A stretch of 64,000 nucleotides of DNA from Ochotona curzoniae (lineage: Eukaryota > Chordata > Mammalia > Lagomorpha > Ochotonidae), in assembly GCF_017591425.1 (NCBI RefSeq), contig NW_024465434.1, positions 434,001 through 498,000 of the forward strand. Reading direction: 5' to 3'. Below the pieces are notes generated by a model. The model had not been told where the DNA came from. It did no database searches and worked only from the letters and a program-made list of their open reading frames with translations. Shown piece by piece: positions 23,757 through 35,059 of the stretch. The position numbers were made by a program, and so were the translations under genes. Numbering within the stretch: position 1 is the first letter of the stretch; every line of letters starts with the position of its first letter.

Positions 23757-24068
23757 AATATTTATTCATTCATCCAGTCTTTTGAAAAGCAGAGTAATAG
23801 AGGGGAGTAGGGAAGGGAAGGAGAAAGGGAGAGAGACGCAGGCCTTTCTCCAAATGACTGCATCAGCCAGACCTGGACCAGGCCAAAGCCTCAGCCAGCA
23901 ACTCCATCCTCATCTCCAGTAATGAGTGGCAGCGGCCTCCTGCCTTCCCAGACATGCCAGCAGGAAGCAAGATCAGCAGGAGGGTAGCCAACACTCAAAC
24001 CAGCACTCTAATAGATGATGCCCTTGTCCCCAGGCAGTGACTTAACCCACTGTCACAACAGCAGCTCC
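23757..24068 (-). mobile_element. CSINE, old, reverse strand
   Basis: On the plus strand: TTTATTCATTCATCCAGTCT with a purine tract (23795-23840), CATCAGCCAGACCTGGACCA, GCCAGCAGGAAGCAAGATCA, and CTTAACCCACTGTCACAACA at the tRNA-like head. Confidence 0.82.
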
Positions 24069-25322
24069 GCTGTATATACTTTAATAGAAAAACAAGACAA
24101 AAGGAAATCTTCCTGCATGGTGATAGAAACCAAATACGTTTCATTAATAGCTCATGTTGGTAGAGAGCAGATGACACACAACAGTATGACTCACTGATAT
24201 CTTGAAACACTTTACCATTCTCTATGACCAACAGACATCAGCTTTTCTAAATTTCCCAACATGATGCTATATTTTTTCTGAGAAAGCTACAGTAAAAACA
24301 AAGCAGTTGAGGTCTTTTACTCCTCACAGATCCACCACATTCACCAAAGCCTGGTTTCTGCCTGTGGGCTGATAAAGCAGGAGGTAAACATGACTGAGTC
24401 CAAGACACAGAGGAGAGGCCTGAACGTGTAATTATCAGAATTGCATGGCTGCCTTTGTGTGCCTTTAATTTGGAGAGTCAATGGCTTCAATCACCAACTT
24501 CACAGCATGAGTAACGCACAGAAAGTCTGTACTGAACTCAACAGGACTTTGCCACCCAGACCGAAGCCAAGTGGCACTTATCTCACTCAGACAGAATGCC
24601 CCCATGATCCCAGACCAAGCACCAGCAGAAGTCTCACGGAGACATGCCTGCTGTGGGCATCCTGGCACCCGTATCTTCAAACACCCCAAGCTGCCACTGA
24701 AGCAAATTTAAATGTCTCTAATCCACTGCCCAATAAAGGGTTTCACTGCATCTGAGTCATGCCAGCTGGATGGGCGCTAAACATTCTTACTCAGTCTATC
24801 GACGTTTGGACATTCATTTACAGGGAATGCCCTTTTTAGGGACCGAGGCAAATTACTGGTGACGGGACCACAGGATCATTGTCCCACTCCAGGGCAGCTC
24901 CTGAGGAGCACTTCATGTTGCCCAGCCAGCGGGTAAAGCCTACACTCAGTGTGAGCACAAGGGCTTTCTGACCACCGTGCCTGGCCAGCCCTATAGCAAG
25001 CACGGCATCTAGGTTAGCAAGCGGCCTACTTGCCAGGCTCCTGGCTTTTGTTCAAAAATAAACCTATGACTAGATTAAGTAAACAGCAATTAGGTGGCAA
25101 GTTGAACCATTTCAAGAGTGGAAATTACCTAATTTAGTGAAGGCAACTCAAATACCTTCCTTGACTCTGATGGCCTCTTGTAGTAATAGACCAATATTCC
25201 AACCTTTCTGAAATTCTCACTTCAGTTTATTAATCATTTTAGAGTCAAATGTTGGAACGTATCGTTCATGCCACTGTGTTGACCTACTTGTTTCCTTTAC
25301 ATGGGATGAAAGTTTATTAAAT
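24069..25322. other. Unannotated unique sequence
   Basis: About 1.25 kb. Overlapping open frames at 24441-24755 (+) and 24465-24689 (-) are mirror artefacts with no domain. No repeat recognised. Confidence 0.4.
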
Positions 25323-25437
25323 GAGCCCAGCGCAATAGCCTAGCAGCTAAAATCCTCACCTTGCATGCACTGGGATCCCATATGGGCACCGGTTCTAATC
25401 CCAGTGGCCCTGCTTCCCACGCAGCTCCCTGTCTGTG
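25323..25437 (+). mobile_element. CSINE, 5' part, split by a solo LTR
   Basis: The tRNA-like head up to CAGCTCCCTGTCTGTG. The element resumes at 25819 with TCTGTGGCCTGGGAAAGCAG. Removing the LTR and one TCTGTG rejoins it at exactly the expected position of the consensus. Confidence 0.93.
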
Positions 25438-25818
25438 TGTTGCCAGCCGCATCTGTATGCACTGGCCACATGCCGTACCTAAAATGGCGCCGGCCAGAGA
25501 AGCCACATCTTGGTGTTTGGTGGAGAGTCACGTAGCTTTCGCAGTACTGCGTAGGCGCCTAGCACATGCGCAGTGAGCTGCGGCGCGGCAGGCACGTAAA
25601 CACTGGGACTGACGAATCCAGTCGCCCAGAACCCTGCGTAATCATGACGCCGACCTATCATCGGCGGAGGCGGGGCCAGACAGCACATAAGAGCAGAAAG
25701 CCTGCCGGGGTTGGAGCCCTTTTCCTCCTCATCTTGCTGTGCACAATAAATTTTACCGCAGAAGACTTCACTCGCGTCTGCGTCTTATTGCTGGGCGGTA
25801 AGACACGTGGGCGCAACA
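25438..25818 (+). mobile_element. Solo LTR, class II ERV (IAP-like)
   Basis: A 381-bp LTR with perfect 6-bp inverted termini, TGTTGC (25438) and GCAACA (25813-25818), flanked by a perfect 6-bp target duplication TCTGTG (25432-25437 and 25819-25824). Six-base duplications are typical of betaretrovirus-like (ERV class II) elements. Inside lie a CpG-rich U3 with GGCGGAGGCGGGGCC (GC-box-like), a TATA-like CATAAGA (about 25685) and an AATAAA signal (25745-25750). After the signal comes TTTTACCGCAGAAGACTTC, close to the R/U5 of rodent IAP LTRs as I remember it. CpGs are well preserved, so the insertion is fairly recent. No internal retroviral sequence remains; LTR-LTR recombination is the usual reason. 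Orientation follows from the polyadenylation signal. Confidence 0.93.
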
Positions 25819-26040
25819 TCTGTGGCCTGGGAAAGCAGTCAAAAATGGCCCAAAGCCTTGAGACCCTGGTACCCATATGGGAGACCTGGAAGAAGCTCCT
25901 GGCTCCTGATCAGCTCAAGCTCAGCTCCAGCCATTGCGGCCAATGGGGAGTGAATCAGAGAACGGAAGATCTTCCTCTGTTTCTCCTCCTCTGTGTATAT
26001 TTGACTTTTCAATAAAGATAAACAAACCTTTAAAAAATAA
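25819..26040 (+). mobile_element. CSINE, 3' part after the solo LTR
   Basis: Continues GTGGCCTGGGAAAGCAGTCA through GAGACCTGGAAGAAGCTCCT to TTTTCAATAAAGATAAACAA and an A-rich tail. The next SINE abuts it at 26047. Confidence 0.93.
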
Positions 26041-26046
26041 AGTTCA

Positions 26047-26372
26047 TGGGCCTGGCGCGGTGGCAAAGTGGTTAAAGTCCTCGCCTTGCACGCCCAGGAT
26101 CCCATATGGGTGCCAGTTCTAATCCCGGCAGCCCCGCTTCCCATCCAGCTCCCTGCTTGTGGCCTGGGAAAGCAGTCGAGGACGGCCCAAAGCCTTGGGA
26201 CCCTGCACCCACGTGGGAGACCCGGAAGAAGCTCCTGGCTTTGGATTGGCATAGCATCGGCCGTTGTATCACTTGGGGGGTGAATCATTGGACGGAAGAT
26301 CTTCCTCTCTGTCTCTCCTCTCTGTATATCCGCCTTTCCAATAAAAATAATAAAATAAATCTTTTTAAAAAA
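26047..26372 (+). mobile_element. CSINE, young
   Basis: Starts GGGCCTGGCGCGGTGGCAAA; the B box is GTTCTAATCCCGG. The tail is CCTTTCCAATAAAAATAATA and further A-rich sequence. It lies in the A-rich tail region of the preceding SINE: AATAAAGTTCAT before it resembles AATAAAATTTAT after it. Confidence 0.93.
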
Positions 26373-27017
26373 TAAAATTTATTAAATTCATTAAATTCAG
26401 GCTGTATGCTCAGAATAAGAGAAATATTATTCCATACTCTTTAGAAGAATTCAAACAATCAAAACGATGTCAGGTAGAAAAGTACAAGTTCCTTTATCTT
26501 TTCTGATTGTATTTGCCTCCCAGAGAAGACTACTGGTAACAATCATTGTTTTCCATGGCTTTACAAACCACAGTCTACATATGACATTTTCGGCATGAAC
26601 ACATGGAATTATGGTGGGGAGATACTGGTAATCAGGAATAACTGTAGATTTAGGATTCATATGGAATGTAAATTGTTGGAAATCACACTAAATGCTCTTA
26701 TATTTGTGTCTATCAACTTCTCAGAACTTGCAATAAGAAGACATCGCTCTCTCCACAGGTAGCCAGCTAAAGGCTTCTGGTCTCCTGGCCTCGTAATGCT
26801 CCTTCCACATATTCAGTCAAAACAATGAGGAGGCTTTAGAAGGTTCATGAAATGCTTGCATGACTGTTGAATCCCATTTTCCACAGAGCATACATGTATT
26901 TCATTGGGTCCAGTTCACATGCCAGCTACTGTGCTAACCAGGAGATCCTCTTTTCCTTAAATTCAGAACACAGATTAAAATGAGCATGTGCTATTTTCCC
27001 AAATGAAGGTAGTAGGC
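26373..27017. other. Unannotated sequence
   Basis: No recognised repeat or exon. Confidence 0.4.
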
Positions 27018-27290
27018 ATTTACAATAGCAGTTGAGATGTTGCTTAGGATGCCCACATCCCAGATCAGAATATCTAGGTTAAAATCCTGCCTCCACTTCT
27101 GAGTCCAGCTTCTTGTTAACATTGACCTCGGGAGGCAGCAGGTGACAGCTTATGGTTCCTCCCACCCATGTCCAAGACTCGGATGGAGTTCCCGGCTTCT
27201 GGCTTCTACCAACCCCATCCTTGGTTGTTTCAGGCATTTGGAGAAAGACTCTCAGTGCCTTTCACATAAGTAAAAATAACAAAATGAAAA
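27018..27290 (+). mobile_element. CSINE, very old
   Basis: CAATAGCAGTTGAGATGTTG head, CCCACATCCCAGATCAGAAT, GGGAGGCAGCAGGTGACAGC, CACATAAGTAAAAATAACAA tail. Strongly diverged. Confidence 0.7.
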
Positions 27291-28554
27291 CTTTCAAAAA
27301 CTTAACAAAAATAAGCTAAAAATTCCTTTGGTCATAAATAATTTCTTCATATTGTACAAACCAGCAGGTGCACTTGAACTATTAGCTCTCTTATTAGTAC
27401 CTGGGTCTTCCCAGAAGAGCAGTGAAAAATACTTCTTCCTAAAGGAAATTTCAGACAACTTGAAGACTCAGCAAGCGAAAGCTTGCAAGACACTCATTGG
27501 ACTCTGAATAGCTTCCACATGCCCAGGAAGAGCCTGATGGTAAGGAGAGTTTTGGAGCGCTCTGCTTTTCCAGTCTTTCATAGTCCTGACACCCAACTGA
27601 TGCAGGAAAACCAGGCGGATGTGTGGGTCCTGCTCCAGGGTGAGAGCAGAAGTGCTCTAGGGGTCAAATCCTTGTCCTCCAGAGGCAATCCCCCTTTCCC
27701 CCAGGATGAAAGAGAAGGCTGAAAAGCTCATTTGATTATCTGGCCTTGATCCCACCTGTAACTTATCTTAGCTCAAGGGGGTCTTTCGCTCCTTCTTACA
27801 GTTAAGAAGAAAAAGAAAATGAGTTTGGAATGTACTAGAGAGGAGCATTTATGGCTGCCACTAAGCCTGGTTATCAGAGCAGCATTTTCTAGTAAGAGAA
27901 AATGCATTATACAACCAATGTTCCTGATCATGTGAAAGCCCAGATATAAATTACACCAGAGACTGAAATCATGGCATGACCTAGAAGTGACCTTTTCGCC
28001 TTACATCAGTCCAGCCCGCCTAGTGACTTCCACAGCCCCCTTCACCAGGATGCTGTATTACAGAAGGAATGAAGATTGTAGTGCAACTTACGTAAGCCCC
28101 AGGCCCGTCTCCACACAGCCCTCTGCTCACATTAACACTATGCAGTATATAATTTAGAAAGGGGGAAATGCAATCATAGCTTTTGCCCCCACACTGCTAT
28201 GAAATTCCAGGCTTTTATGTGCAGGAAGCTCCATGTTGATCTTGGCATCCCCATGGGTTAAAAATCTTGTTTAAATGTTGCAGCCTTAGAATAGTCTTTG
28301 AGGTTTTTCCTATGTTGTTTTATAAAAGGCTTCTGCCTGATTATTTACAGATGCTGTCTCTGAGAAAGCTGAAAATAGTCTCCCTACGAACGTGGAAATT
28401 TGGACTCAGGCTTCCCTTACTATTTTATGGTGAACAGTGAGTCCAACAGAACTCAAGCCCAAGGTTGGCTCACGAAACCAGCTTTTCAATGGGATTGCTG
28501 TTGCTGTCTCAGGCACTGAGGTTTCTGTTCACCTGATCTCCACTGGTCAAGGAC
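27291..28554. other. Unannotated unique sequence
   Basis: About 1.26 kb without a recognisable element. The 79-codon open frame at 27483-27722 has no domain. Confidence 0.4.
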
Positions 28555-28700
28555 TCATTCATCGCCATGTTCTTTCAACAAACACAAGCATGTCAAGTTC
28601 TGCTATGTGTCAGGTCTGTGCCAGGGTCTGGGGGCGTGCAGACCATGACAGTGTAAGCAGAGGCAGTAAGCCAACCAAGAACCAGAAGGCAGTGTGGGCG
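28555..28700 (-). mobile_element. L2 3'-end fragment (reverse strand)
   Basis: CTTTCAACAAACACAAGCAT, GCTATGTGTCAGGTCTGTGC and CAGGGTCTGGGGGCGTGCAG follow the reverse complement of the L2 3' end (the 'ATTCAACAAATATTTATTGAG...GTGCCAGGCACTGTGC' region). Confidence 0.6.
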
Positions 28701-28904
28701 ATGTTATGTCACAAACTAGTGGGATGTGTCAGAATGCAGTAAGACTCAGCTAAACAGACTGGTTGGCTCTCCAGCCCAGAGTTAAATTAAAGCCTCAGTT
28801 CTCCTATTCCCACTTTACTTATAATAAACAAGAGGGGTGTGGGAAGTCGAGGTATAGCTGCCTACATTCCATTTCTTCTTCCTCCTTCAAGAAAAGCATA
28901 ATCT

Positions 28905-29256
28905 GGGGCCTGGCATGGTGGCCTAGTAGCTAAAGTCCTCACCTTGAATGTGCCAGGATCCCATATGGCCTCCAGTTCTAATCCTGGCAGCTCCACTTCC
29001 CATCCAGCTCCCTGCTTCTGGCTTGGAAGGCAGTCGAGGACGGCCCAAAGCCTTGGGACCCTGCACCCACGTGGGAGACCCAGAAGAAGCTCCTGGCTCC
29101 TGGCTTTGGATTTATTCAGCTCTGGCCGTTACAGTCACTTGGGGAGTGGATCATCGGACAAAAGATCTTCCTCTCTGTGTCTCCTCTCTGTATATCTGAC
29201 TTTCCAATAAAAATAAATAAATCTAAAAAAAGAGAGCGAGCGAGAGAGAAAACGGA
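28905..29256 (+). mobile_element. CSINE, young
   Basis: Full-length, with CTGGCATGGTGGCCTAGTAG head and CCAATAAAAATAAATAAATC tail that runs into an (AG)n-rich extension (29231-29252). Direct repeats GAAAAGCATAATCTGG (28891-28906) and GAAAAGCATGATCTGG (29258-29273) flank it with one mismatch. Confidence 0.93.
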
Positions 29257-30104
29257 AGAAAAGCATGATCTGGAATCTTTCAGGTTCAATGGGCCCTATT
29301 ATTCTTGAACATCTGCAAGGAAGACTGTAGTGCCCCCTTCTGAAACATGCCCAGAGAATTTATCAACTATTTTTATGCTCAAGCCCCAGGCTGGGGGCGG
29401 GGGAGATGATGTGCCACCAAGAGGGAAGGCTGAACCCTTTCTTTCGGTACCCTGAGCCATGGCTCAGCCTACTCTTTGCCAAGCTTAGTAACCAGCCTCT
29501 TCCACCTAGGGACTCCTCCTTTACTTCCTTTCAGTGTTTGGGGGTTGGGGGCGGGGGGTAGGGGAGAGAAACCCAGGCTCATTCCCAATCCACCTTGTCC
29601 CTTCTCTAACAAAACTCAGAGCAGGAAAGGAGTGTGTCGGACCATGGTTTTTCCTTTCTGGTTCCTACAAACTCCTCAGAGTCTTCATATGCAGCTTCCT
29701 TTTATATAATAACCAGGAGAGATGCTACAATGAAAGCAGCACTTGGGGGAGCAGTGGAGGAAAGTATAGGACTGTGCTCACAGGTTTAATTAGGGCACAC
29801 ATGGCTCCGATGGCATTCAACATGACCATTCCTGGCATCGCTAACCTCTTAGGGGCTAGCAGGGGCCATGGGGGTGAATCCTGGAGAAGTACTGTTGGGC
29901 TAACAGTGGTACCATAAATCACTGTTACTGAGTTAAAGACTTCTCCATATGATTTACAACTCTCAGGAATAATGACCTTGTCAGTTTAAGCACTCAGCAC
30001 CCCATCTCTCATGGCAGAGTCTCCTCTTCAGAAAGAAAAATGAACCGAACCTCAGTCAAGAGTGGTAACACAATCACATCTCATCTTGATTTGGTAATTT
30101 TTAT
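29257..30104. other. Unannotated sequence with G-rich patch
   Basis: A G-rich patch (about 29534-29570) could fold as a G-quadruplex. Otherwise nothing recognised. Open frames at 29476 and 29534 overlap each other and lack domains. Confidence 0.4.
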
Positions 30105-30270
30105 TTTCTGAAGCACTTTCCCATATATTCCCTCATCTGATCCTCCCAGCGGCCTTAGCGACAAATCTTAAGTATGCTACACTTGGCTGCACAGCTAAGA
30201 CGTCAGAGGCACAGAGCAACCTGCTCAGGGTCCTAAAGAAAGCATCAGAGACAGAAACCCGGTTGGTCTA
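30105..30270 (-). mobile_element. MIR SINE, reverse strand
   Basis: GCACTTTCCCATATATTCCC, TCATCTGATCCTCCCAGCGG and CAGAGGCACAGAGCAACCTG, then GCTCAGGGTC, follow the reverse MIR order (TTATCTCATTTAATCCTCAC..., GAGGCTCAGAGAGGTTAAG...). Confidence 0.7.
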
Positions 30271-30699
30271 TATCACCGCCTTCTTTTATACCATCACTAT
30301 TATTATCTGCAAGACACTTCATAGGTTCTACAGCACTCAAACATTCATAGAATGTAAAGAAGGAACCAACAAGAACAAAACTTCCTAAGAATTTTTTTAA
30401 AATCTGAAATGGACTAGACTGAGCAATGGAAGCTGTTAGAGGCGAACTGGCTATTGCCCTGGGCACCCCTGCAGGTTTTCTGACTCTGTGAGGTCCCACC
30501 ATGTTTGTCACCTTTGAGAGGTGTCACAGCTCTGTCATTCCCACAGTGCATGTGATGCTTGCCCACAAACATGTGCCTTTGGTCCAATGGAAGTGTAGCT
30601 CACCACCACCACCCCCCCGCCCTTCTGCTCTGTGGGAAAAGCTACACCTCTTGGGCAAACCAACCTCACCATTCCTGCTTGCTCCACAGGTGCCTGTTG
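30271..30699. other. Unannotated sequence
   Basis: No repeat or exon recognised; a short C-rich run lies at 30603-30620. Confidence 0.4.
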
Positions 30700-30704
30700 C
30701 TCAG

Positions 30705-30707
<3 letters not shown>

Positions 30708-30747
<40 letters not shown>

Positions 30748-30760
30748 CTCTCTCTCTCTC
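30708..30760. repeat. (TC)n microsatellite at a SINE tail
   Basis: About 26 TC units with one TTTT interruption. It sits between the 5' target duplication and the reversed A-tail end of the SINE that follows. Confidence 0.97.
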
Positions 30761-30762
30761 AT

Positions 30763-31058
30763 ACACTTATTTTTATTGGAAAGGCAGATTTACAGAGAGG
30801 GGAGACAGAAAGATCTTCCATCTGCTGCTTCACTCCTCAGGTGGCTGCAACAGCCAAGGCTGGGCCAGTCCAAAACAAGGGAGCTAAAAGCTTCTTCCGG
30901 GTCTCCCATGTGGGTTCAGAGTTCCAAGGCTTTCCCATGCCATAACCAGAGAGCTGAAAGGGAAGGGAAGTAGAGCAGCCAGGACACAAACTGGCGCCCA
31001 TTTGGGATGCTGGTGCGTGTGGATAGAATGGTCAATTGAGACATTATTGTACCAGCCC
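30763..31058 (-). mobile_element. CSINE, intermediate age, reverse strand
   Basis: CTTATTTTTATTGGAAAGGC to GACATTATTGTACCAGCCC on the plus strand. The target duplication CTCAGATTCTC is at 30700-30710 and 31059-31069, enclosing both the SINE and the (TC)n tract. Confidence 0.9.
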
Positions 31059-31070
31059 CTCAGATTCTCT

Positions 31071-31773
31071 TCTGATCTGTAACATCTTACCAACTCTTTA
31101 TTAATTAATGAGCTGAAATAATCCTTGAAACATGTGTCTTTGGTATCTGCATGAGTCATGACCAGGGAGGGGGTCACCCACTTTCCTTCTTGCGGAGACC
31201 ATCAGTGTTAATATTTCTGTTGGCTGTGGTATCTGGAATTAAAAGCTTCCTGGGGCAGAAAGTTCCCTGCAGGACGCAGACATGTGCACCCTGCTTGAGC
31301 AGTCATGGGGGGCAGCCTGCAGTTCTAACCCTGAGTGCAGTCTTCCTCACGTCTCTCGGTGACCAGAATGCCACTGGCAGCCTCTTGGGTGTGGCAGAGT
31401 GAGAAGGAAGCTTGTGTCCAGGAGCAGTGCTGGCCTCAGGGTCAGAAGACCTCCCAGCTCAGCCAGGCTCCCCTGACAAGCAGTGTGATCCCAGAAAAGT
31501 CTCTTAATCCTTCTGGTTTTCATCTGTGATACGAGCTAGATCCATTGAAGCAGAAGTTCATATTGCAAATAAAGATGACTGCTACTGAACCTGGGAACAT
31601 TCTATGTGGGGCTCTCCCCCTTCAGTTATTAAACCTAGACCTCAGGGGCAAAATCCTCCCAGGAAGGCTGGCAGAGGAGCAAACTGGAGTAAAAGGAGAA
31701 GTGTCCCTATCTCGCCTCTGGTACACAGTGCAGCTCTGGGCAACATCTCAGGTGTAACTGCCTCCCTTCCATT
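31071..31773. other. Unannotated sequence
   Basis: About 0.7 kb. Open frames at 31151, 31335 and 31545 have no domain. No repeat recognised, apart from possible MIR traces around 31470-31520 (AGTGTGATCCCAGAAAAGTC, TCTTAATCCTTCTGGTTTTC). Confidence 0.4.
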
Positions 31774-31806
31774 TTAAGACATTTTTATTTATGTAAAAGG
31801 CAGAGT

Positions 31807-31883
<77 letters not shown>

Positions 31884-32195
31884 GGGGGTGGAGGGAGGCA
31901 GAGGTGGGTTAGAGAGAGAGAGAAAAAAAGAATAAATATCTTCCATCTGCTGTTTTACTCTCCAAATGTCTGCTTCAGGCAGGGCTGGGCCAGGAGCCAG
32001 GAATTCTTCCGGCCTAGGCTCTCGCTCAGGTGGCAGCAGCCCAAGCACTTGGGCCATCCTGTATCACTTTCTCATGTGCATTAGCAGGGAAGCTGAATAG
32101 GAAGCAGAACAGCTAGGATTCGAGCCAGTGCTCCAATGTGATCTGCTGGAGTCACAAGCGATGGCTTAAACCACTGTGCCAGAGTGTCAGCTCCA
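31774..32195 (-). mobile_element. CSINE, old, with expanded internal microsatellite
   Basis: The reverse-strand element runs from TTAAGACATTTTTATTTATG to CCACTGTGCCAGAGTGTCAGC. The pyrimidine-rich part of the element (plus strand, after the tail) carries a compound (CT)n-(CA)n expansion at 31809-31880. Blocks such as GGCAGCAGCCCAAGCACTTG place it in the older subfamily. Confidence 0.85.
31809..31880. repeat. Compound (CT)n(CA)n microsatellite
   Basis: About 16 CT units followed by about 20 CA units. Confidence 0.97.
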
Positions 32196-32598
32196 GGCTC
32201 AGTCATTTGGAGGGTTCTCCTGCACCCTGGGCAGTGGCACAGAAATGCAACCCTCTGGGAAGAAAAGGGAAGTTTTGGCTGGAACCCAAAAGATAAGAGG
32301 ATTATCTTTTTATTTAGTCTCCTGAGGGGAAAAATCTTGGATTACTCTTTTTTGTCTTGCCCTAGTGACTTATGCAATACATAACTGGCCCTCAAATGCA
32401 CATGGACAAAGACAAGTCCACGGACGGCATTTACTGGACACCTGACGGGCCCAGCATCACGCAGGAGGAAGGGACACTGAGCCCCTGCCATGGTGCTCAC
32501 CAGTCACCGATTTCACCTTCCTTCTTGGCAACATTGGGAGGGGTTATTCTCATGCTCTTTCAAAGTTGCCTCTGGTGTTTAACTATTATCTTTCAAAA
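32196..32598. other. Unannotated sequence
   Basis: About 0.4 kb without a recognised element. The open frame at 32372-32656 extends into the next SINE and is fortuitous. Confidence 0.4.
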
Positions 32599-32610
32599 AC
32601 AGGCAATTCT

Positions 32611-32877
32611 TGCATGGGTCTTGTGGCATCCCCACACTGCATATTGGAGTGCCTAGATTTGAGTCCCAGCTACTGTGCTTTTGATACACCACCTAATATA
32701 TCCCACAAAGCAAATACTTGGGGTACTGCCACCCAACTGAGAAGCATGAATGAAGTTCCAGGCTCCTGGCTTTGGCATGGCTCAACCCTGGTTGTTGTGA
32801 GCACCTAAGAAATGAACCAGCAGCTCTCTCTCTCCATCACTCCAAGCAGATGAAAACAAATACATATAAATTCCGTA
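32611..32877 (+). mobile_element. CSINE, old, with clean target duplication
   Basis: TGCATGGGTCTTGTGGCATC head, GAGTCCCAGCTACTGTGC, AGAAATGAACCAGCAGCTCT, then a short non-canonical tail. Flanked by a perfect 12-bp direct repeat, ACAGGCAATTCT, at 32599-32610 and 32878-32889. Confidence 0.85.
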
Positions 32878-33009
32878 ACAGGCAATTCTACACACATTGT
32901 TATCTGCTCTTATAAAAGCCATTTTTATCTATGCACTAAGAATCTAGCAATACTCAGACTTTATTTAGTTTGGGGTGAGAAAGAGTATTAGTGGTGGTGG
33001 AAGAAAATG

Positions 33010-33092
33010 AAATTATGAAGGTAATGCAAAAAGTTCATGTAAAATGGAATTAAAAGATCTTTAATTTGGTGCAGAATTCTTTTGAAGTCTGG
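33010..33092. mobile_element. MITE-like repeat fragment
   Basis: AATGCAAAAAGTTCATGTAA, AATGGAATTAAAAGATC and TTTGGTGCAGAATTCTTTTG are the reverse-oriented equivalent of the element at 22765-22895. An old SINE follows at once. Confidence 0.5.
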
Positions 33093-33345
33093 GGAGCAGG
33101 AACATCCAGAATCAGGGTATTTAGATTCAATCCTGGCTCCACTCCTGACTCCAGCTGCATGCTGATGCAGAGCCCGAGAGGCAGGAACAGCGACAGTTCA
33201 GTAGCTGGGTTCCTATCACCCAAACGGAGTTCCTGGCTCCCAGCTTCAGCCTCATGCAGCTCCAGCTGTTGTGTGCATCTGGGGAATGAACCAGCAGAAA
33301 TTCACGCATCCATGAATATTTTCAAGATCCCTTCATAGACAAATT
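33093..33345 (+). mobile_element. CSINE, very old
   Basis: GGGGAGCAGGAACATCCAGA, GATTCAATCCTGGCTCCACT, GAGGCAGGAACAGCGACAGT, ATCTGGGGAATGAACCAGCA. Tail degenerate. Confidence 0.7.
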
Positions 33346-33363
33346 TTTAAAAACTTTACGCCG

Positions 33364-33695
33364 TGGGACCAATGTTGTGGCTTAACACATTAAGTTACCT
33401 CCGGCAGCACCAGCTTCCCATATGGACAACAGTTCATGTACTGCCTGCTGACTTCCCATCCAACTCCCTGCTAATGGGCTGGGAAAACAGTGGAGGACGG
33501 CTGGAGTGCTTGGGTCCCTGCACCCACAGGCAAGACCTACAGAAACCCGTGGGCTCCTGGCTTCAGCCTCACACAGCTCCAGTGGTTGCAGTCATTTGGA
33601 GAGTGACCCAGTCAGTGAATGGAAGATCTCTTTCTCTCGCTCTCTCTCTCTCTCTGTATAACTTTTTCAAATAAATAAACAGTCTTTTTAAAATT
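33364..33695 (+). mobile_element. CSINE, intermediate to old
   Basis: GTGGGACCAATGTTGTGGCT head, GGCTGGGAAAACAGTGGAGG, (CTCT)n-rich 3' part, TTCAAATAAATAAACAGTCT tail. Confidence 0.85.
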
Positions 33696-34229
33696 TTACA
33701 TTATAAGACTTTCAAATTATAAAAACTCATGTCTCAAATTTAAAAAGCAAACAAAAAAATTTAAAATAAGCTTGGCAATAAAAACCCACATCTTACTAGA
33801 ACATTCCAAGCTAAATGGCAAGAAAGAAGTTTGCTTCATATATATAGGATTCTTTCTCTCACCTTCAGAGAACAGAAAAAAATAAGATCTTTTTCTTAAA
33901 AATGCTGTTAAATTGTTTCAAGTTGCTCACTGGCATTGGCAACCGAATCCCATGACCCAAAACACACTCTACATACTGCTCGGCAACCTGTTACTATTCG
34001 GCCAAAAAATTTAAAAAAGGAACCAATTAGAAATTATATCCGATTGACACACAGGCACATACAAGCCCAATATCATAAAATTATTTTAAATAAGGTATTA
34101 TGCCTCAAGTGAGGCAATACTGCATTTACTGGTCATCAAAAAATTGTTCTGTTTACTTAAATGAAAAAACACGTAAGTCTAATTTTGGAGACTAATAATT
34201 AACACCAAACTATACATAAATAAAATGCC
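33696..34229. other. Unannotated AT-rich sequence
   Basis: No family recognised; strongly A/T-rich with many short A runs. Confidence 0.4.
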
Positions 34230-34870
34230 TTTCCATTAAGATTTTTATTGACTTAATGTTCCTTTCCCTTTATATTAAATTACATCAAACCAAAATGAAC
34301 TGACCCTAGAGCAAATGCTCTAAGGAACGAATATAACATTTACAGGAAACACACACACAGTAAAGGAGCTTTTCAAAAAGGTATTTTTTAACCAGATGGA
34401 AGGTTTTATTTTAAAATGTAAAAGGTCATAAAAAAAAACTCCCCTTTTTTGGTAATCATAAATTTTAATAGCCAAAGTGCGTATTCTTAACATACAAGTG
34501 AGATTTTAATTCTTTACAATGCAGTGGGGAGTGATTTTTTCCTGACCAGTAAGGAGGAAAATCTTGCCGAGACTGAAAACCTGAAACCAGAAATTTACTT
34601 CAAGATACAGTGAATCATCTGCCTTGTGTTTATGTAATTTTTTTTTTAAGGAAAGCATTGTGTTCCCCCATGGCAGTGATGCAGATTTCAAAGTATTTAA
34701 ACTATTGTCAGAACAATGTGTACAACATTAGACAATCTTTATACTTGGCTGACTTGATAGTAAACAATACAAGCTATTTCCTCATGCAATTCATTACCAG
34801 CACAAGCTGGCCAACTGTGAGCACCAGCGTGCAAGGATAGAAAGACGTGACATACATGGATTTCAGTGTC
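34230..34870 (-). other. AT-rich unique segment with 3'-UTR-like end on the minus strand
   Basis: Read on the minus strand, the segment ends in AATAAA (34244-34249 on the plus strand, as TTTATT) with AT-rich, low-CpG sequence upstream. It resembles a 3' UTR or a retained retrocopy tail. There is no A-tail in the genomic DNA beyond the signal and no upstream coding exon that I can see, so this is weak. It could simply be AT-rich intergenic sequence. Confidence 0.2.
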
Positions 34871-35059
34871 TATTTCCAGGATGTGTGGATTAGCACAACA
34901 CCAGTGAAGGTGCTATAACCCAAGAGAGAGTTGGGTACCTTGCCCAAATAAACTGGCACATCTACTCTCTCTTGTTCTATGGCCCTTATTTTCTTTCATT
35001 GCTCTTAGTATTTTCTGACATGGCAGGTTAATTGCTGATTCCTTTCCTTCTGTCTCTCA

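Noticed and set aside
25566..26015. 149-codon open frame on the plus strand
   Set aside because: It spans the solo LTR and half of a SINE. The openness comes from the high GC of these repeats, and no domain is present.
30535..31000. Several open frames rich in SLSLSL or RERERE
   Set aside because: These are the (TC)n tract read in different frames.
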